A DNA stretch of 64,000 nucleotides from Nostoc sp. NMS7 (GTDB lineage Bacteria; Cyanobacteriota; Cyanobacteriia; Cyanobacteriales; Nostocaceae): assembly GCF_017115085.1 (NCBI RefSeq), contig NZ_JABXKJ010000137.1:1-64000 (forward strand). Direction: 5' to 3'. The translations under genes and the position numbers were made by a program. The notes under the pieces were generated by a model. That model saw nothing but the letters and a program-made list of their open reading frames with translations, ran no database searches and was not told the DNA's origin. This document shows positions 36,613-46,326 of the stretch, piece by piece. Within the stretch, counting starts at the first letter, position 1, and each line of letters starts with the position of its first letter.

Positions 36613-37438
36613 ATGAACACGATCACAGTGAAAGACGGCATAGAGATTTACTACAAGGATTGGGGCAGCGGTCAGCCCATCGTTTTCTCGCATGGTTGGC
36701 CTCTATCGGCTGACGACTGGGACAACCAAATGATGTTCATTCTTAAATCACGGCTATCGCGTCATCGCGCATGACAGGCGAGGGCATGGACGCTCAAGCC
36801 AAGGCGGCGACGGACACGATATGGATCATTACGCCGATGACCTCGCTGCGCTTACCGCGCATCTCGACTTAAAGAACGCCATCCACGTTGGACACTCGAC
36901 TGGCGGCGGTGAGGTGACACGCTACATTGCTCGCCACGGCGAAAGCCGCATCGCTAAGGCCGTTCTCATTAGCGCCGTGCCACCACTGATGGTGAAGACC
37001 GCAGCGAATCCTGGCGGTCTACCTAAAGAGGTATTTGACGACTTTCAGGCGCAGCTTGCCGCCAATCGGGCGCAATTTTATTGGGATGTGCCGAGCGGGC
37101 CCTTTTACGGTTACAACCGGCCGGGCGCAAAAGCGTCGCAAGGCGTGATTGAGAATTGGTGGCGCGAGGGCATGATGGGCGGTATCAAGGCGCAGTTTGA
37201 TAGCATCGTGTCCTTCTCCCAGACCGACTTTACCGAGGATCTTAAGAAGTTCTCTGTGCCGACATTGGTAATGCACGGCGATGATGACCAGATAGTCCCC
37301 TATGCCGACTCTGCCCCACTGAGCGCTAAGTTGGTCAAGGGGGCGGTATTGAAAACCTACAAGGGTTTCCCGCACGGTATGCCGACGACAAATGCAGACC
37401 AGATCAATGCCGATCTCCTCGAATTCATTCAGTCGTAA
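36613..37438 (+). pseudogene. Alpha/beta hydrolase (non-haem chloroperoxidase type), frameshifted
   Basis: The reading begins at ATG 36613 ([18 protein letters not shown]) and runs with [14 protein letters not shown] until a one-base insertion at the AAA around 36745-36747 sends it to a TGA at 36772. The next frame continues the protein seamlessly ([17 protein letters not shown]). It keeps the nucleophile elbow GHSTGG, the acid region [10 protein letters not shown] and the final His (FPHGMP). Without the shift it would be a normal enzyme of about 275 residues, of the cofactor-free haloperoxidase/esterase family. GC content is clearly above the neighbours, which suggests transfer from a proteobacterium. 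The shift may be real or a sequencing error. Confidence 0.82.
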
Positions 37439-37950
37439 ACGCAAACCACTTGGTTCTCAGGAAAGTCTCCATACTGCCGCTCCAAAGCGTCTAACCAAAG
37501 CCACGCAGCGAACCACGCCCCGCTCCGGGGCGTGGCTGGTATAGGCATCACCGTGCCCAAAGAGATAATTTGTAAGACATAGACTTTCTGGAGCGATCGC
37601 CTTCGCTTTCGATCATTTTATCGCTTGAGTTTTCTTATGAACTACTGCGATCGCTATCTTTTCCTCTATACGAGACGCACTGTTAGGTCACTTGAATACA
37701 AGATCACATAATTCAAGCGAGGAAAGTATAAAAGCGAGTGAATTTTGTCAATACCTCCAGGTATAGAAAGAAAACTTCTGATGATTAATAAGTTTTCGAG
37801 GAATATTTATTTATACTCATGAAAAATAATAAATGCCTCCAATTGGGGGTTATTTTTTGGCAGTAATTTCAGAAAGTTAACAGATGCGATATACCCTATT
37901 TTAAGGGGCTATTAACCCTTATGCTGAAGTGGAAAGTAAAAACAACAGCT
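37439..37950. other. Intergenic region with a strong GC hairpin
   Basis: A perfect 9-bp GC-rich stem (37513-37521 with 37527-37535, 5-base loop) follows the high-GC hydrolase by 75 bp and may be the terminator that came with it, although no T-run follows. A second hairpin with a T-run lies around 37826-37858. No gene seen. Confidence 0.5.
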
Positions 37951-38808
37951 ATGAAATTTGTACAAAATCCTACCCTCCACCTTGGCTTACTGAAAGCTCT
38001 GATTGTAGCAATACTTGTATTAGCATCCGTAATGCCCCCAACTGTTCTAGCCAACGAGAGCGAAAAAGCGACATTCGACAGCACAACCACGCTCCAAACT
38101 ATACTCACCAGCAGTCATCGCTCCGTTGCAAATCGTGACCGAGACAAGTACCGCCACCCAGCCCAGACCCTCAAATTCTTCGGTCTGCGCCCAAATATGA
38201 CTGTGGTTGAATTGTGGCCAGGGGGCGGGTGGTATACCGAGATATTAGCCCCATTTCTAGCGGCAAAGGGGCAACTCATAGTTACTAACTTTGCTCCTAG
38301 CACGAGTAAACCCGCTTTGGCTTTCCAAGAGAAACTAGCAGCTCATCCAGAAGTTTTTGGTAAGGTCAAAGTAGCCCAAATCAATCCCCCAAATGAACTT
38401 ACCTTAGCCCCAGACAACTCCGTGGACATGGTTGTTACCTTCCGTAATATTCACAACTGGGTCAAAGCTGGCTATGCCGAGCAAGTTTATGCTGCGGCTT
38501 ACAAAGCACTCAAGCCAGGGGGCATTTTAGGGGTGGAAGAACATCGTGGCAAACCAGACATTTCTTTACAAGAGAGTATTAAAACGGGCTATATGTCAGA
38601 AGATGGGGTAATTGCTGCTGTGCAGAAAGCCGGCTTCAAATTGGTGGGCAAATCAGAGATTAACGCTAACCCAAAAGATACCAAGGACTATCCGGGCGGA
38701 GTTTGGACACTACCTCCGACCTTGAGCCAAGGTGAAAAGGATAGGCAACGCTTCCTTGCCATTGGGGAGAGCGATCGCATGACAATACGGTTCGTCAAGC
38801 CAAACTGA
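37951..38808 (+). CDS. Exported SAM-dependent methyltransferase-like protein
   Basis: The chosen start (ATG 37951) gives 285 residues with a signal peptide (hydrophobic to about 30, cleavage near VLA/NES). The body has the class I methyltransferase pattern: VVELWPGGGWYTEILAPFLA (motif I), then VDMVVTFRNIHNW (motif IV-like) and LKPGGILGVEEHR. An upstream ATG at 37921 is possible. Periplasmic methyltransferases of this type are common in bacteria but uncharacterised, and how SAM would reach them is unclear. The gene stands alone. Confidence 0.85.
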   Translation: MKFVQNPTLHLGLLKALIVAILVLASVMPPTVLANESEKATFDSTTTLQTILTSSHRSVANRDRDKYRHPAQTLKFFGLRPNMTVVELWPGGGWYTEILAPFLAAKGQLIVTNFAPSTSKPALAFQEKLAAHPEVFGKVKVAQINPPNELTLAPDNSVDMVVTFRNIHNWVKAGYAEQVYAAAYKALKPGGILGVEEHRGKPDISLQESIKTGYMSEDGVIAAVQKAGFKLVGKSEINANPKDTKDYPGGVWTLPPTLSQGEKDRQRFLAIGESDRMTIRFVKPN

Positions 38809-39360
38809 TGATTAATGAAGAGGGCGATCGCTCCTCTATTCAAGGGAGGAAAGTATGGGAGTGATGTCTGCCAAGGGCTGTGACGCTCGTTGCACTAAAG
38901 CGTCTCCCCTTCTTCCAAAGCTATCCATTACCCGGATCTTTCTTAACATTTGCGAGAGCGATGTCTGACGACAAGCCGCTTTACGTCTACGCTCTCGTTT
39001 TTTCTAAACCTTATTCGTTCGTTGTTCATTCTCAATAAAAACCTAATTTTAGCGAGAAGACTCCGTAGTAGAGTTATTGTCTCTCACAACGACAACTCAA
39101 AAGGTATAATTCGCCCATGTTCGACATCCTATCACTGTGGAAGATGCCTGCTACCGGAAATAAATGCTACAACAATGCGGCTTTAGGTACTGCTTCATGA
39201 GTGCAATGCTAGCAATGAATGGGAGAGTGACGATGTTGGGGATCTCTCGTTGGGCTATCCTTTACTTAAATTGGGCTTTAACTGGCAGATATTGAGTGGT
39301 GAAACTTGAGGCAGTTTTGCAGACTAGTTCAGTGGACGTTTGAATCGTGATACGTGAGCT
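38809..39360. other. Intergenic region with a terminator-like inverted repeat
   Basis: An 8-bp inverted repeat (38953-38960 with 38990-38997) with an internal small stem is followed by a T-run to about 39004 and could end transcription of the methyltransferase on +. No gene seen in the remaining sequence. Confidence 0.5.
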
Positions 39361-40419
39361 ATGAATCTGTTGCAATCACTCCGTCGCTATGGACAATCGG
39401 TCTGGCTGGATGGATTTGAGCGAGGCTGGATTAGTCGTGGTGAATTGCAGCAGTACATTGAGGAGGATGCTTTGAGGGGTGTCCGATCAAATTTCCAAAG
39501 CTTAATTCCAGCAATTCAGGGACAAGAGTACGATCGCGATTTCAGTACATTGGCGCAGCAAGGGATGAGTCGGAGTGCGAGAGCGGCCTATGACTACTTA
39601 ATTGTGCGAGATATACAATTAGCGGCTGACTTGCTGAAGGAAACGCATGTGCAAACACAAGGGCGAGATGGCTATACTCAGGTTAATCTGCCACCTGACA
39701 CGCTGTTTGAGGCTGCAACCGCGATCGCCGCAGCTCAAAACATCTGGCAGTCAATCGGATGGAGTAATTTGTTGGTGGAAATCCCAGCCACGCAATTGAT
39801 GTTGCCAGTGATTACACAATTGATTGGTGATCGGATCAATGTAAATGCAACATTGGTATTTTCTCCAAGCGTGTATGAGCAGATATTTGATAGTTATCTC
39901 AGAGGGCTGGAGAGATTGATGCGGCAAGGAGAATCGGTGAATGAGGTTGTTTGTTTTGTCAGTGTTGCTATTGGTCGTTTAGATGCAGTAATTGCTCCAT
40001 TCATCCCTAACTCAGAGATATCTTTTGGCGTGATGCAAGCCAAGCTTTTGTACCAGCACTATCGAAACCTCTGCCGAAGTGAACGCCAGCGTTCGCTCCC
40101 TGGAGGGGCAAAACCACTGCGTCTGGTGTGGGATTGCACAGATGTTTCGCCGGAATCGGCATGGCGTTATCTTCAAGCTCTAGTAGTTCCTGAAACCGTT
40201 ATGCTGCTATCGCCATTAACCTTAGAAAGGTATCGTGAGGTTTCTCTACTACTCACCAGTTTTACTGATGGTGAAAGTGCTGAAACGCCTCTGGCAAGGG
40301 TATTGCAAGAGATTGCTTTGGATGAATGGATTGACCAACTTTTGAGTGAAGAAATGGCGCGATCGCTCAACACATTTGATCGATTGTTAGAAGCGATCGA
40401 TCAAAAGAGAAGGTGCTGA
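39361..40419 (+). CDS. Transaldolase-family protein lacking the Schiff-base lysine
   Basis: The 352-residue protein follows the longer transaldolase (Tal type) sequence throughout: an N-terminal LRRYGQSVWLDGFERGWI...EDALRGVRSN, the strand INVNATLVFSPSVYEQ, and AKLLYQHY near the end of the barrel. The catalytic position, normally IKVPAT, reads LVEIPAT with Glu140 in place of the lysine. The substrate-binding SNPT segment is SNFQ, and the family VSLEV strand is degraded. It therefore should not run the transaldolase reaction and is probably a pseudoenzyme with another role, or a decaying paralogue. No pentose-phosphate genes are adjacent. The frame is intact. Confidence 0.82.
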   Translation: MNLLQSLRRYGQSVWLDGFERGWISRGELQQYIEEDALRGVRSNFQSLIPAIQGQEYDRDFSTLAQQGMSRSARAAYDYLIVRDIQLAADLLKETHVQTQGRDGYTQVNLPPDTLFEAATAIAAAQNIWQSIGWSNLLVEIPATQLMLPVITQLIGDRINVNATLVFSPSVYEQIFDSYLRGLERLMRQGESVNEVVCFVSVAIGRLDAVIAPFIPNSEISFGVMQAKLLYQHYRNLCRSERQRSLPGGAKPLRLVWDCTDVSPESAWRYLQALVVPETVMLLSPLTLERYREVSLLLTSFTDGESAETPLARVLQEIALDEWIDQLLSEEMARSLNTFDRLLEAIDQKRRC

Positions 40420-40458
40420 ATCTTAGGTTTCGGTAGTATTTTGCTCCCGATGAGGATA

Positions 40459-41163
40459 TTAATGCTCAATCGCCCCTAAGTCTTTAAGAGTGCTTCTTTG
40501 AGCCACTGTTAGCCCGGTTGCGCCTTGAATCTTCATGCCTTCATACAGGCGATCGACCGTCAGTGTGCTGATACAGCGTCCAGTCTGCACGTCCCAGAGT
40601 TTGATGGTGCGATCATCACTACCACTAAATAAGATTTGGCTATCGGAACTGAATATTACTGATTTGACCCAACTGGTGTGTTCGCCCAAGCTGTGGAGGC
40701 AATGCCCCGTTTGCAGATCCCACAGGCGGATGGTTTGATCATTACTGCCGCTTGCCAGGGTTTGACCATCGGGACTTATGGCAAGCGTCCACACAGCTCC
40801 CGTATGCCCCCGCAAAGTCTGCAAGCATGCCCCGGTTTGTACGTCCCACACGCGAATCGTTTGGTCATGACTGCCACTTGCCAGTTGTTGACTACTGGGA
40901 GCAAACGCCACTGTGAAGACGGCGTTCGTATGCCCCTGGAAGATTCTCAGGCACGCTCCGGTTTGCACATTCCACAGGCGTATGGTGATATCGTAGCTGC
41001 CACTGGCTAACCATTGACCGCTCGGATCAAAGGCGATCGCACGAAGACCGCTCTCATGTCCGCGTAACACCCGCAAACAATGATGCGTCTGCACATCCCA
41101 CAGTTGGATGGTGCTATCTTCACTGCTGCTGGCCAAAATTTTCTCATCTGGACTAAACAGCAC
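40459..41163 (-). CDS. C-terminal WD40 part of the frameshifted STAND protein
   Basis: Five WD40 repeats (GHxxx...[19 protein letters not shown] pattern) end with a short tail. The frame continues the protein encoded at 41007-44090: after a one-base deletion near 41174-41178 the reading shifts. Joining the frames restores HS-(A)[21 protein letters not shown] without loss. As a separate gene it has no ribosome site, so it is best read as the lost C-terminus of its upstream neighbour. Confidence 0.8.
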   Translation of the reverse strand: MLFSPDEKILASSSEDSTIQLWDVQTHHCLRVLRGHESGLRAIAFDPSGQWLASGSYDITIRLWNVQTGACLRIFQGHTNAVFTVAFAPSSQQLASGSHDQTIRVWDVQTGACLQTLRGHTGAVWTLAISPDGQTLASGSNDQTIRLWDLQTGHCLHSLGEHTSWVKSVIFSSDSQILFSGSDDRTIKLWDVQTGRCISTLTVDRLYEGMKIQGATGLTVAQRSTLKDLGAIEH

Positions 41164-44090
41164 TGTCCAGATGCCGCGCTATGGGCTGACCACTGGTCAA
41201 GCTGCCCGGTTTGGATATGCCACACGGCGATCGAGTCATCATGCCGACTGCTTGCCAGCGTTTGACCATCGGGACTAAAGCTTAAATTAGTTAATGACGA
41301 AATCCAACGGGTCGGGCTGGAAAACGTTTTGTAGCGGTGAAGCGGTGTCAGATCATCATCCAATTGCAACTGCCACAGATGGATTGTTTCATTCTGACCG
41401 CTACTGGCAAGCCTTTGACCATCTGCACTCAGACTTAGGGATTGAATGCCACCCGTATAGCCCCGCAACGTTTTGAGGTTTTGCCCACTCTGCAAATCCC
41501 ATAGCCGCACTGTATGATCTTGACCGGCACTGATTAACCATTGACCGTCGGCACTGATGACAAGCCCGTGAACATCGTGCATGTGACTGTCGAGTACATG
41601 GATAGCTTGCTCGTCCTGGACACTCCACAGGCGCAGAGTGCCATCGCGACTGGCACTGGCTAACCAACAACCATTCGGGCTAAAGGCGAGATCCCAAACC
41701 CAATCGGTGTGTCCCCGCAGTAGCTTGACACTAGTATTGATGAAACTGGGCTTTGACGGTCGATCGTGAGAGCGATGGCGGCTCCACAGTCGAATCGATC
41801 CATCGCGGCTACCGCTCGCTAGCAGTTGACCATCCGGGCTATATTGCACACTTTGAACGCCGCTGGTATGCCCTTGTAAAACACTCAAGCAATTTCCATC
41901 GCGCACATCCCAGATCCGAATGGTTGTATCGTGACTGCTACTGGCTAGGGTTGGCTGATCGGGTGCGAAGTCGACGGCGTAAACACTCTGGGTGTGCCCC
42001 TGCAAGACACGAAGGCACTGCCCTTGCAAATTCCACAAGCGCACAGTTTTGTCTTCACTACTGCTCGCTAGTTGCTGACCATCGGGACTAAAACTCACTG
42101 ACCAAACACAGTCTGTATGCTCTGTAAGCACCTGCAAGCAGCGCCCGTTCTGCACATCCCACAAGCGTACCGAACCATCAGTACTGCTGCTGGCTAACAT
42201 TTTCCCATCCGGACTAAAGGCTACCGACCAGACCCAGCCTGTGTGACCGGCAAAGGTGGTGAAGAGTTGGGTTGTGGTGATGTTCCAGAGATAGATTCTG
42301 CCGCTGGAATCCCCCACTGCGATCGCTTGACCGTCTGGACTCAGGTCGATGGACATGGCAAGACTGAGTGTTTCTGAAAAGACGGATTTGGCTAAATTGG
42401 CATTCTGAAAATTGACCCCAGCTAAATCAACTTGCCGTAAGTCGGCTTGCTGCACGACGAGATCAGAAAAATCTGAGCCGCGCAAATCCACCTGAAGCTG
42501 CACCAACAGGTTGATCAGATTGCCTGCAACGTAACCTGGCTTTTTTCGCTGTTGTGTCAATAATTGCCGTGCCTGCGTCGCGATTGCTGCCACACTGCCA
42601 AAGCGAGACAGAAGCTGCTCCATTACGGGTTGCACAATTAATCGAGCTTGAATCTCTCGCACATAATCTTTCGCCTGCACTCGAATCAAGGTATGGGTTC
42701 GCAAAAAGTTAATTTGAGCAGTCTCGAACTCGGCACAAACTTGCTGCACAAATCGTTCTGTGACATATTCCATCACGACTGGCTGCAAGAACAATAACCC
42801 ATCCGTTTTTTCAATGAGAGATCGCCGAAGCAGCGCGTTGATCAGATTGGGTACAGCTTTTTGGCAAGCAGGATCAATCACATTGTCCTGTAGGTCTGCG
42901 ATCGAGACTGCCTCTCGACAAATTGCCAGCCAGAACATCACCTGCTGTTCATTCTGGGGTAAGCGATTGAACTGACGCTCCAGCAGATCGCGGATGTCGG
43001 CAAACACCGGAATCCCCTGATCGAGATACGTTAACAACTCTGTAACGCTGCCGTTAAACAAGTCCTGAGTTGCGGCTGCCACCAACTTCAGTGCTAGAGG
43101 ATTACCCCCATAGTGATGGATCAAGTTCTGCCATTCGGCTTCTGAACCTGTGAATGCTCCTTTTTGGCGAAAGATGGCACGTCCATCAGCGGGTGTCAGT
43201 CCACTCAATGTCAGCGATCGCACCAGCGTATGTTCGCCTTCCATCAGCGCCATTTCTCGTGGCTTTTCTCGACTGGTGAGCAATAAACAACTTAGGTGCG
43301 GCGTTTCGCCAATGGTTCTGAGCAACTGTCCATAGCCTTCATAGCCCGATCGCCACTGCCCGACCTGCTCACTGTGCAAAATGATTTCAGCATTATCCAG
43401 CATCAATAAACACCGACGTGATCGCAGAGACTGGATCAATTTCGAGAGCTTTTCACCGAGCGTGGTGGGAAGGACGGGATCTTCTCCCTGGAGAGGCATG
43501 AGAAATTTTAATACGCTCGCTAGAAGTTCATCTAGTGGTGGCGCGTTGGCGAGCGATCGCCACACCACGCTCTCAAATTCCATCTGCATTTGCAGCGCCG
43601 CTTTGACCACAATCGTACTTTTACCAGTGCCCCCAATGCCCAACACCCCAACCACGCGACAGCGCTCAGACACGACCCACTGCCACATTTGCGCCAGTTC
43701 TGCCTCGCGCCCATAAAATACCGAGGCATCCACCGCAGTGTCCCAGTCCTGTTGGAAATTTGCCCATCGGGTTTGGGACGTTTCATTTAGTGCAACAGGG
43801 GATGTAAAATCTGCTTTTGCTAATGCCAACCCAAAGGCTTGGAAGAGATGCTCCAACGACTGGCGATCAACCCCCAGTTCGCGCTTGAAAATTCGGATGA
43901 GGGTATTGAGGGAGAGTCCGGTGCGATCGCTAAGATCTTCCTGGGTGAAGTGCTTCCCCCAGGTTTCGTTTGTTTCCGCCTGCTGTTTTGCCGTTTGAAA
44001 CCGCTGCCACCCCAGGGGTGATAGGATGACCCCTCGCACTCGCCCAGCAGCAGGTCGCCCCCGTCCAGATTTTGACGCATTGGAATACAT
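41007..44090 (-). CDS. STAND NTPase with HTH, pentapeptide-like and WD40 repeats (frameshifted near 41175)
   Basis: Residues about 50-100 form an HTH-like N-terminal domain ([25 protein letters not shown]). An NB-ARC/STAND ATPase follows, with Walker [10 protein letters not shown] (near 155), Walker [10 protein letters not shown] and LLLTSREK. A helical region and a few pentapeptide-like repeats ([13 protein letters not shown]) come next, then nine or more WD40 repeats. STAND proteins oligomerise on ligand binding and act as switches, some of them in phage defence; the WD40 propellers sense. A one-base deletion near 41174-41178 ends this frame, with about 55 out-of-frame residues at the tail. 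The start at 44090 (MYSNASKSG) is preferred over 44135. The protein would be about 1210 residues if repaired. Confidence 0.85.
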   Translation of the reverse strand: MYSNASKSGRGRPAAGRVRGVILSPLGWQRFQTAKQQAETNETWGKHFTQEDLSDRTGLSLNTLIRIFKRELGVDRQSLEHLFQAFGLALAKADFTSPVALNETSQTRWANFQQDWDTAVDASVFYGREAELAQMWQWVVSERCRVVGVLGIGGTGKSTIVVKAALQMQMEFESVVWRSLANAPPLDELLASVLKFLMPLQGEDPVLPTTLGEKLSKLIQSLRSRRCLLMLDNAEIILHSEQVGQWRSGYEGYGQLLRTIGETPHLSCLLLTSREKPREMALMEGEHTLVRSLTLSGLTPADGRAIFRQKGAFTGSEAEWQNLIHHYGGNPLALKLVAAATQDLFNGSVTELLTYLDQGIPVFADIRDLLERQFNRLPQNEQQVMFWLAICREAVSIADLQDNVIDPACQKAVPNLINALLRRSLIEKTDGLLFLQPVVMEYVTERFVQQVCAEFETAQINFLRTHTLIRVQAKDYVREIQARLIVQPVMEQLLSRFGSVAAIATQARQLLTQQRKKPGYVAGNLINLLVQLQVDLRGSDFSDLVVQQADLRQVDLAGVNFQNANLAKSVFSETLSLAMSIDLSPDGQAIAVGDSSGRIYLWNITTTQLFTTFAGHTGWVWSVAFSPDGKMLASSSTDGSVRLWDVQNGRCLQVLTEHTDCVWSVSFSPDGQQLASSSEDKTVRLWNLQGQCLRVLQGHTQSVYAVDFAPDQPTLASSSHDTTIRIWDVRDGNCLSVLQGHTSGVQSVQYSPDGQLLASGSRDGSIRLWSRHRSHDRPSKPSFINTSVKLLRGHTDWVWDLAFSPNGCWLASASRDGTLRLWSVQDEQAIHVLDSHMHDVHGLVISADGQWLISAGQDHTVRLWDLQSGQNLKTLRGYTGGIQSLSLSADGQRLASSGQNETIHLWQLQLDDDLTPLHRYKTFSSPTRWISSLTNLSFSPDGQTLASSRHDDSIAVWHIQTGQLDQWSAHSAASGQCCLVQMRKFWPAAVKIAPSNCGMCRRIIVCGCYADMRAVFVRSPLIRAVNG

Positions 44091-44400
44091 AGGTAAGCTG
44101 ATGGTGCAAAAGAGCAGCATGAGTCTTCCCCTCAATAGTACCGTGCGTTGTTCTGATGCCGAAGGTTTTGTTGATACAAATGCATCAGCAAATCATCTCA
44201 ATTAAGAAAATCGGTTTAACCGTCCCCGAATCACTTCCAGCTGCTTGCCTCCAATGCATCACGATTAAATTGCGTTTTAAATCAGAAAACTTGAGTGGTC
44301 TGCATGGAGCGATCGCTAAAGAATGAGCATAAGCAACATTTGCTTATCAAAGTCGCCAACCTAAGCAGAAGCAATTTACTAATTTGAGGATATTAAGACT

Positions 44401-45147
44401 ATGAGCAAGCTCACAGGTAAGGTAGCAGTCGTTACAGGCGCATCTAAGGGCATCGGTGCTGCGATCGCTAAATCACTCGCTGCCGAAGGCGCGGCCGTCG
44501 TCGTCAACTACGCCTCTAGCAAATCTGGTGCAGACAAAACGGTCAGTGAGATCACCGCAGCCGATGGCAAGGCTGTCGCCGTGGGTGGTGATGTCTCCAA
44601 GGCTGCTGAGGCACAGGGCATCATTGACGCCGCCATCAAGCACTACGGACATCTCGATATCCTCGTCAATAACTCTGGCGTCTACGAGTTCGCTCCGATC
44701 AAGGACATCACCGAAGACAAGTTCCATAAGATATTCAACATTAACGTACTTGGTCTTCTGCTCGTAACGCAGGCAGCCGTCAAGCACCTGGGCGAAGGTG
44801 CCAGCATCATCAACATCGGCTCTGGCGTCAGCCGTATTACACCTCCAAACAGTGTGATTTATACCGGCACCAAGGGCGCTGTTGATGCCATCACGGGTGT
44901 ACTCGCAAGGGAACTCGGACCGAGGCAGATCCGCGTCAACTCTCTTAACCCCGGCATCGTCGAAACCGAGGGTTCAGTAAGTGCTGGCTACATCGGCTCT
45001 GACTTCGAGAAGGCATTCATTGCTCAGACACCGCTTGGTCGCGCGGGACGACCCGGAGACATTGCCTCTATTGCCGTTTTCCTGGCATCAGACGATGCTG
45101 GCTGGCTCACCGGCGAACAACTGCTCGCTACCGGAGGCCAGCGCTAA
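44401..45147 (+). CDS. SDR family oxidoreductase
   Basis: A classical short-chain dehydrogenase of 248 residues: the cofactor motif TGASKGIG (12-19), NNSG (90-93, in place of the usual NNAG), and Tyr154/Lys158 of the active site (YTGTK), with the usual C-terminal GxxLxxxGG. It resembles 3-oxoacyl-ACP reductase or glucose-1-dehydrogenase-type enzymes; the substrate is not known. GC content is higher than the neighbours. A long inverted repeat follows it. It is the first gene of a 20-kb stretch rich in such oxidoreductases. Confidence 0.92.
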   Translation: MSKLTGKVAVVTGASKGIGAAIAKSLAAEGAAVVVNYASSKSGADKTVSEITAADGKAVAVGGDVSKAAEAQGIIDAAIKHYGHLDILVNNSGVYEFAPIKDITEDKFHKIFNINVLGLLLVTQAAVKHLGEGASIINIGSGVSRITPPNSVIYTGTKGAVDAITGVLARELGPRQIRVNSLNPGIVETEGSVSAGYIGSDFEKAFIAQTPLGRAGRPGDIASIAVFLASDDAGWLTGEQLLATGGQR

Positions 45148-45164
45148 TCCATACGGGTAACTCT

Positions 45165-45215
45165 GTGACTTAAAGTAAAAGCTTGCCGTTGCGGCAAACA
45201 ATTCCTTTAAGTCAC
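45165..45215 (+). terminator. Inverted repeat after the SDR gene
   Basis: A perfect 11-bp outer stem (45165-45175 with 45205-45215) encloses a 6-bp inner stem (45183-45188 with 45192-45197). It starts 18 bp after the SDR stop and lies in a convergent gap, so it may end transcripts from both sides; no long T-run is present. Confidence 0.55.
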
Positions 45216-45301
45216 AAACTCATGTATTGTGTTGTTCTACTTGATGGCAAAGGTATTGTTCAAGATACTGTATTTTCAACCATAGCCGCACCCAATTTAT
45301 T

Positions 45302-46252
45302 TTAATTATGCAAAGAATTATGGGCTTCATTGAGTTTGTTGGCTGATTCTTCTAATAAGCGTTGTTCAAGAGCATTTCTTGATAACAGCAGTTGGCGCTC
45401 AATACCTGTTGAGCCAATGATACATGGAAGTCCAAGAACAACTTCACTGCCAACTCCATAGTTAGAATCTGCTCTAGCCGATACTGGAAATATCTGCTTT
45501 TCATCTCGCAGGATGGTATCAACTAACTGACAAACTACTGTTGATATACCATAGCTTGTATTTCCTTTGCGTTCAAAAATGTTATAGCCTCGTTTACGAG
45601 TTAACTGCGCGTACTCTTGCTGAATTTGTTCTAGCGTTGTTCCTTGTGGTATGGGAAATTCAGTTAACAGAATTCCCCCAATAAATGCACTAGACCAAAC
45701 GACAAATTGACTATCTCCATGCTCTCCAATCACATAAGCATGAATGTCTTGTTTGGCAACATTCAGTTGCTTTCCAAGTTGATATCTCAGTCTAGCAGTA
45801 TCAAGAACGGTTCCCGAACCGAAAATTAGGTTTTCTGCTCTGGTGGAAGTAGCTTGAGCAATCCGCGTTAGTACATCCACTGGATTGCTAATGATAATTA
45901 CGATTGAATTCGGTGCAACTCGATCCAATTCTTTGATTGTCGAACGTATAATCTGTGCATTGTCGCTCAATGTATCTAATCGCGTCTGTCCTTGTTTTTG
46001 CTGCACCCCAACAGTCACAATAATGATATCTGAATCAGCTAAATCTTCATACTGATTTGATGGTATAATCTCCATCTCTTTAAGTAGGGGAATGCTGTCT
46101 TCAATGTCCCATACTTGTCCTTCAGCTTTTGATAAGGTTCGGTCAAAAAGGACAACCCTTACACATCTACCGAGTAAAACTAAAGCATTTGCAACGTCTG
46201 CACCTACATTACCTGCACCAATAATACCGACTTTAGATGTTTTACTAATCAT
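45302..46252 (-). CDS. L-lactate dehydrogenase family enzyme
   Basis: This 316-residue NAD-dependent 2-hydroxyacid dehydrogenase has GAGNVG at 12-17, the mobile loop QQKQGQTRLD with Arg91, and the proton-relay His178 in IGEHGDSQ. The loop residue that separates lactate (Gln) from malate (Arg) enzymes reads Gln, favouring pyruvate/lactate. The usual loop Pro-Gly-Glu is replaced by Gln-Gly-Gln, so activity may be altered. It lies 75 bp downstream of an RclA-like flavoprotein on the same strand, possibly in one transcript. Its likely role is fermentative NADH reoxidation. Confidence 0.88.
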   Translation of the reverse strand: MISKTSKVGIIGAGNVGADVANALVLLGRCVRVVLFDRTLSKAEGQVWDIEDSIPLLKEMEIIPSNQYEDLADSDIIIVTVGVQQKQGQTRLDTLSDNAQIIRSTIKELDRVAPNSIVIIISNPVDVLTRIAQATSTRAENLIFGSGTVLDTARLRYQLGKQLNVAKQDIHAYVIGEHGDSQFVVWSSAFIGGILLTEFPIPQGTTLEQIQQEYAQLTRKRGYNIFERKGNTSYGISTVVCQLVDTILRDEKQIFPVSARADSNYGVGSEVVLGLPCIIGSTGIERQLLLSRNALEQRLLEESANKLNEAHNSLHN

Positions 46253-46326
46253 GCTATATCTACTTGATCTTCAAGAATGAAATGTCGTTTATTTGGTAAG
46301 TCCTTGGGTCTGCAATTGCTGTATGC

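Noticed and set aside
37019-37444. Minus-strand frame over the hydrolase pseudogene
   Set aside because: Antisense shadow typical of high-GC coding DNA.
44136-44400. Possible regulator site between the STAND and SDR genes
   Set aside because: I looked for dyads or known operators in this divergent gap and saw nothing convincing.
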